The notes beneath the pieces are model-generated. The model worked only from the letters and a program-made list of their open reading frames with translations, was not told the origin of the DNA and ran no database searches. A program made the translations under genes and the position numbers. A stretch of DNA of 33,327 nt from an uncultured Collinsella sp. (GTDB taxonomy: Bacteria; Actinomycetota; Coriobacteriia; Coriobacteriales; Coriobacteriaceae), in assembly GCA_959027945.1 (NCBI GenBank), contig CAUFRO010000023.1:1-33327 (forward strand), given 5' to 3'. Below, piece after piece: positions 31,277 through 33,327 of this stretch (positions within the stretch are counted from its first letter, which is position 1; every line of letters starts with the position of its first letter).

Positions 31277-32004
31277 TGGCGCCCGTATGCGCCGTGGTCG
31301 TTGCCGGTGGCAGCGGCCAGCGCTTTGGTAACCCCGGCGGCAAGCAGCTCGTTAACGTGGCAGGCCGTCCGCTCATGAGCTGGTCCATCCGCGCGTTCGA
31401 TCGTAGCGACAAGGTCGGCCACATCGTCGTGGTTTGCCCTGCCGAGCGCCGTGCCGAGATGCGCCGCCTGGCCATCGACCCGTTTGACTATGACACGCCC
31501 ATCAGCTTTGCCGATGCCGGCGATACCCGTCAGGATTCCACCCGTGCCGGCGTGCATGCGGTTCCGGCGGGCTTTGAATACGTCGCCATTCACGATGGCG
31601 CTCGTCCGCTCATTACGACCGAGGCCATCGACCACGCTATCGACGTGCTCGTGAGCGACCGTGCTCTCGACGGTGTCGTGTGCGGCCAGCCCGCGATCGA
31701 CACGCTCAAGATCGTCGATGGCGACAATATCGTCGAGACGCCGCCGCGTGAGCTCTATTGGGCCGCGCAGACGCCGCAGATCTTTAGCGTCGATGCTATG
31801 AAGCGCGCCCACGCTGCAGCCATTGCCGAGGGCTTTACCGGCACCGATGATTCGTCGCTGGTCGAGCGCATGGGTGGGCGCGTCCGCTGCGTCCAGAGCC
31901 CGCGCGATAACCTTAAGGTTACGGTGCCCGAGGACCTGCGTCCCGTAACCGCGATTCTGCTTGGCCGTATGGCCGAGGGAGAGGATCTTCCCCATGTTCA
32001 GTAA
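31276..32004 (+). CDS. ispD: 2-C-methyl-D-erythritol 4-phosphate cytidylyltransferase
   Basis: Couples CTP to MEP in the non-mevalonate isoprenoid pathway. The 242 residues match the family. It opens with the nucleotide-binding VVVAGGSGQRFGNPGGKQ, and continues with the conserved DTRQDSTRAGV, IHDGARPL, and WAAQTPQIF; TDDSSLVERMG follows. The ATG shares one base with the disA stop codon, and its own end overlaps ispF by 11 bases, so disA-ispD-ispF are tightly coupled. Confidence 0.96.
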   Translation: MAPVCAVVVAGGSGQRFGNPGGKQLVNVAGRPLMSWSIRAFDRSDKVGHIVVVCPAERRAEMRRLAIDPFDYDTPISFADAGDTRQDSTRAGVHAVPAGFEYVAIHDGARPLITTEAIDHAIDVLVSDRALDGVVCGQPAIDTLKIVDGDNIVETPPRELYWAAQTPQIFSVDAMKRAHAAAIAEGFTGTDDSSLVERMGGRVRCVQSPRDNLKVTVPEDLRPVTAILLGRMAEGEDLPHVQ

Positions 32005-32488
32005 CCTGCGCATTGGCCACGGCTACGACGTCCACCGTTTGGTGGAGGGGCGTCGATGTATCATCGGCGGGGTCGACATTCCCTACGAGCGCGGCCTGCT
32101 GGGCCACTCGGATGCCGATGTGCTCGCGCACGCCTTGGCCGACGCCATTCTGGGTGCCTGCCGCGGGGGAGACATCGGCAAGCTATTCCCCGACACCGAT
32201 CCTGCCTATGAGGGCGCCGACTCGATGGTGCTGCTTGCCCGCGTGATGGACTATGCACGCGAGCTGGGCTTTGAGTTTGTCGATGCCGATTGCACCATTG
32301 CCTGTCAGCAGCCTAAGATCACCCCGCACCGCGATGCCATGCGCGCTAACCTTGCCCATGCCCTGGGCGTTGACGTCGAAAACGTGGGCGTCGCCGCTAC
32401 CACGACCGAAAAGCTCGGTTGGGAAGGCCAGGGCGAGGGAATCGGCGCCTGGGCCGTCTGCCTGCTACAGAAAACCGTTAAGGAGTAA
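31994..32488 (+). CDS. ispF: 2-C-methyl-D-erythritol 2,4-cyclodiphosphate synthase
   Basis: Cyclises CDP-ME 2-phosphate to MEcPP, the step after IspE. The 164 residues match the trimeric family. The zinc ligands lie in GHGYDVHRL (Asp and His) and the GHSDADVLAHALADAILG stretch supplies the third. CTIACQQPKI and NVGVAATTTEKLGWEGQGEGI are conserved. ATG 31994 is chosen over a longer frame because MFSNLRIGHGYDVH is the natural N-terminus. With ispD before it and ispE at 10482, three of the MEP pathway genes are in this window. Confidence 0.96.
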   Translation: MFSNLRIGHGYDVHRLVEGRRCIIGGVDIPYERGLLGHSDADVLAHALADAILGACRGGDIGKLFPDTDPAYEGADSMVLLARVMDYARELGFEFVDADCTIACQQPKITPHRDAMRANLAHALGVDVENVGVAATTTEKLGWEGQGEGIGAWAVCLLQKTVKE

Positions 32489-32491
32489 CGA

Positions 32492-33327
32492 ATGCGTATC
32501 TACAACAGCGCTACCCATAAAAAGGAAGAGTTCCAGCCCATCGAGTCCGGCAAGGTCCGCATGTACGTGTGCGGCCCCACGGTCTACGACAACATCCACA
32601 TCGGCAATGCCCGCACGTTCATCAGCTTCGATGTGATTCGTCGTTGGCTCATCGCGAGCGGCTACGAGGTCACGTTTGCCCAGAACCTCACCGATGTCGA
32701 TGACAAGATCATCAAGCGCGCCAACGAGCAGGGCCGCACGGCCGCCGAGGTCGCGACGGAGTTCTCGGACAAGTTCATCGGCGTCATGCGCGCCGCCAAC
32801 GTGCTCGATCCCGACGTGCGTCCCCGCGCTACCAAAGAGATCGGCCCCATGATCGCCATGATCAAGACGCTTATCGAGCAGGGCCACGCTTACGCCGCCG
32901 ATAACGGCGACGTGTATTTTGCCGTGCGCAGCGATCCCAACTATGGTCAGGTCTCGGGCCGCAACATCGACGACCTTATGGTTGGCGCGCGCATCGAGGA
33001 GAACGAGGACAAGAACGACCCGCTCGACTTTGCCCTGTGGAAGGCCGCCAAGCCCGGCGAGCCCAGCTGGCCGAGCCCCTGGGGCGAGGGCCGTCCCGGT
33101 TGGCACACCGAGTGCGCCGCCATGGTACACCGCTATCTGGGCACTCCGATTGACATTCATGGCGGCGGCTCCGACCTTGCCTTTCCGCATCACGAGAACG
33201 AGTGCGCCCAGGCCACCTGCGCCTGGCACCAGGGTTTCTCCAACACCTGGATGCACACGGGCATGCTGCTGGTCGACGGCGAGAAGATGTCCAAGTCGCT
33301 CGGCAACTTCTTTACGCTGGCCGAGGT
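32492..33327 (+). CDS. cysS: Cysteinyl-tRNA synthetase (5' part, cut by window end)
   Basis: Charges tRNA-Cys with cysteine. About 278 residues are visible, beginning MRIYNSATHKKEEF after AAGGAG, 3 bases beyond the ispF stop. The class I signature HIGN lies in TVYDNIHIGNARTF and KMSKS is near the end (GEKMSKSLGNF). Zinc ligands are the Cys of YVCGPTVYD, the Cys of WHTECAAM, and the His and Glu of FPHHENE. The frame is open to the last base; the C-terminal anticodon-binding half lies beyond the window. Confidence 0.96.
   Translation, partial: MRIYNSATHKKEEFQPIESGKVRMYVCGPTVYDNIHIGNARTFISFDVIRRWLIASGYEVTFAQNLTDVDDKIIKRANEQGRTAAEVATEFSDKFIGVMRAANVLDPDVRPRATKEIGPMIAMIKTLIEQGHAYAADNGDVYFAVRSDPNYGQVSGRNIDDLMVGARIEENEDKNDPLDFALWKAAKPGEPSWPSPWGEGRPGWHTECAAMVHRYLGTPIDIHGGGSDLAFPHHENECAQATCAWHQGFSNTWMHTGMLLVDGEKMSKSLGNFFTLAE

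Overview
The window is a stretch of chromosome from a high-GC Gram-positive bacterium. Gene content and style point to a coriobacterium (Actinomycetota), most likely Collinsella or a close relative. The clues are strong G/C third positions, clean Shine-Dalgarno sites (AAAGGA, GGAGG), a veg-ispE pair, a lysyl-tRNA synthetase with a C-terminal MetRS-like domain, and a giant acyl-CoA dehydratase activase-related protein. The genus is an inference; no marker such as 16S rRNA is present.

Layout. Positions 1-243 hold the 3' end of an uncertain tRNA-like gene and a complete tRNA-Val on the minus strand. Positions 244-4352 (minus) hold asnB and an amino-acid ABC transporter whose lipoprotein receptor and permease are one polypeptide. 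Positions 4637-10052 (plus) run murE-like ligase, HAD phosphatase, murI, rph, rdgB and dtd: cell-wall precursors, RNA 3'-end processing and nucleotide/tRNA proofreading. Positions 10183-14513 hold veg-ispE, tRNA-Pro(CGG), tatA, greA and lysS. Positions 14514-17350 carry a ThrE-like exporter and a DUF2798 membrane protein, flanked by intergenic DNA rich in hairpins and repeats. Positions 17562-22744 form a self-contained unit: a near-perfect palindromic operator, a 1479-residue protein fusing two activase domains to two dehydratase/reductase-like lobes, and an overlapping TetR regulator. Positions 22937-27251 hold clpC and a PepD-type dipeptidase. Positions 27377-29862 (minus) hold a hipBA toxin-antitoxin pair with a striking operator array, and mntP behind a Mn2+ (yybP-ykoY) riboswitch. 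Positions 30209-33327 hold disA-ispD-ispF-cysS, with cysS cut by the window end.

Most genes are housekeeping and their neighbourhoods match conserved blocks: murI-rph-rdgB, veg-ispE, and clpC...disA-ispD-ispF-cysS. The last block is interrupted: radA, usually between clpC and disA, is absent there and pepD, hipBA and mntP occupy the space.

The items most worth a second look are the TetR-controlled single-chain ATP-dependent reductase candidate; the receptor-permease fusion without a neighbouring ATPase; the LysRS fusion; the three-site hipBA operator that shares a hairpin with the mntP terminator; and several families of intergenic palindromes. These palindromes include a two-copy hairpin repeat with compensatory changes at 14517-14606, GGGACAGGTT-loop hairpins, and a 67-bp imperfect palindrome at 16521-16587.
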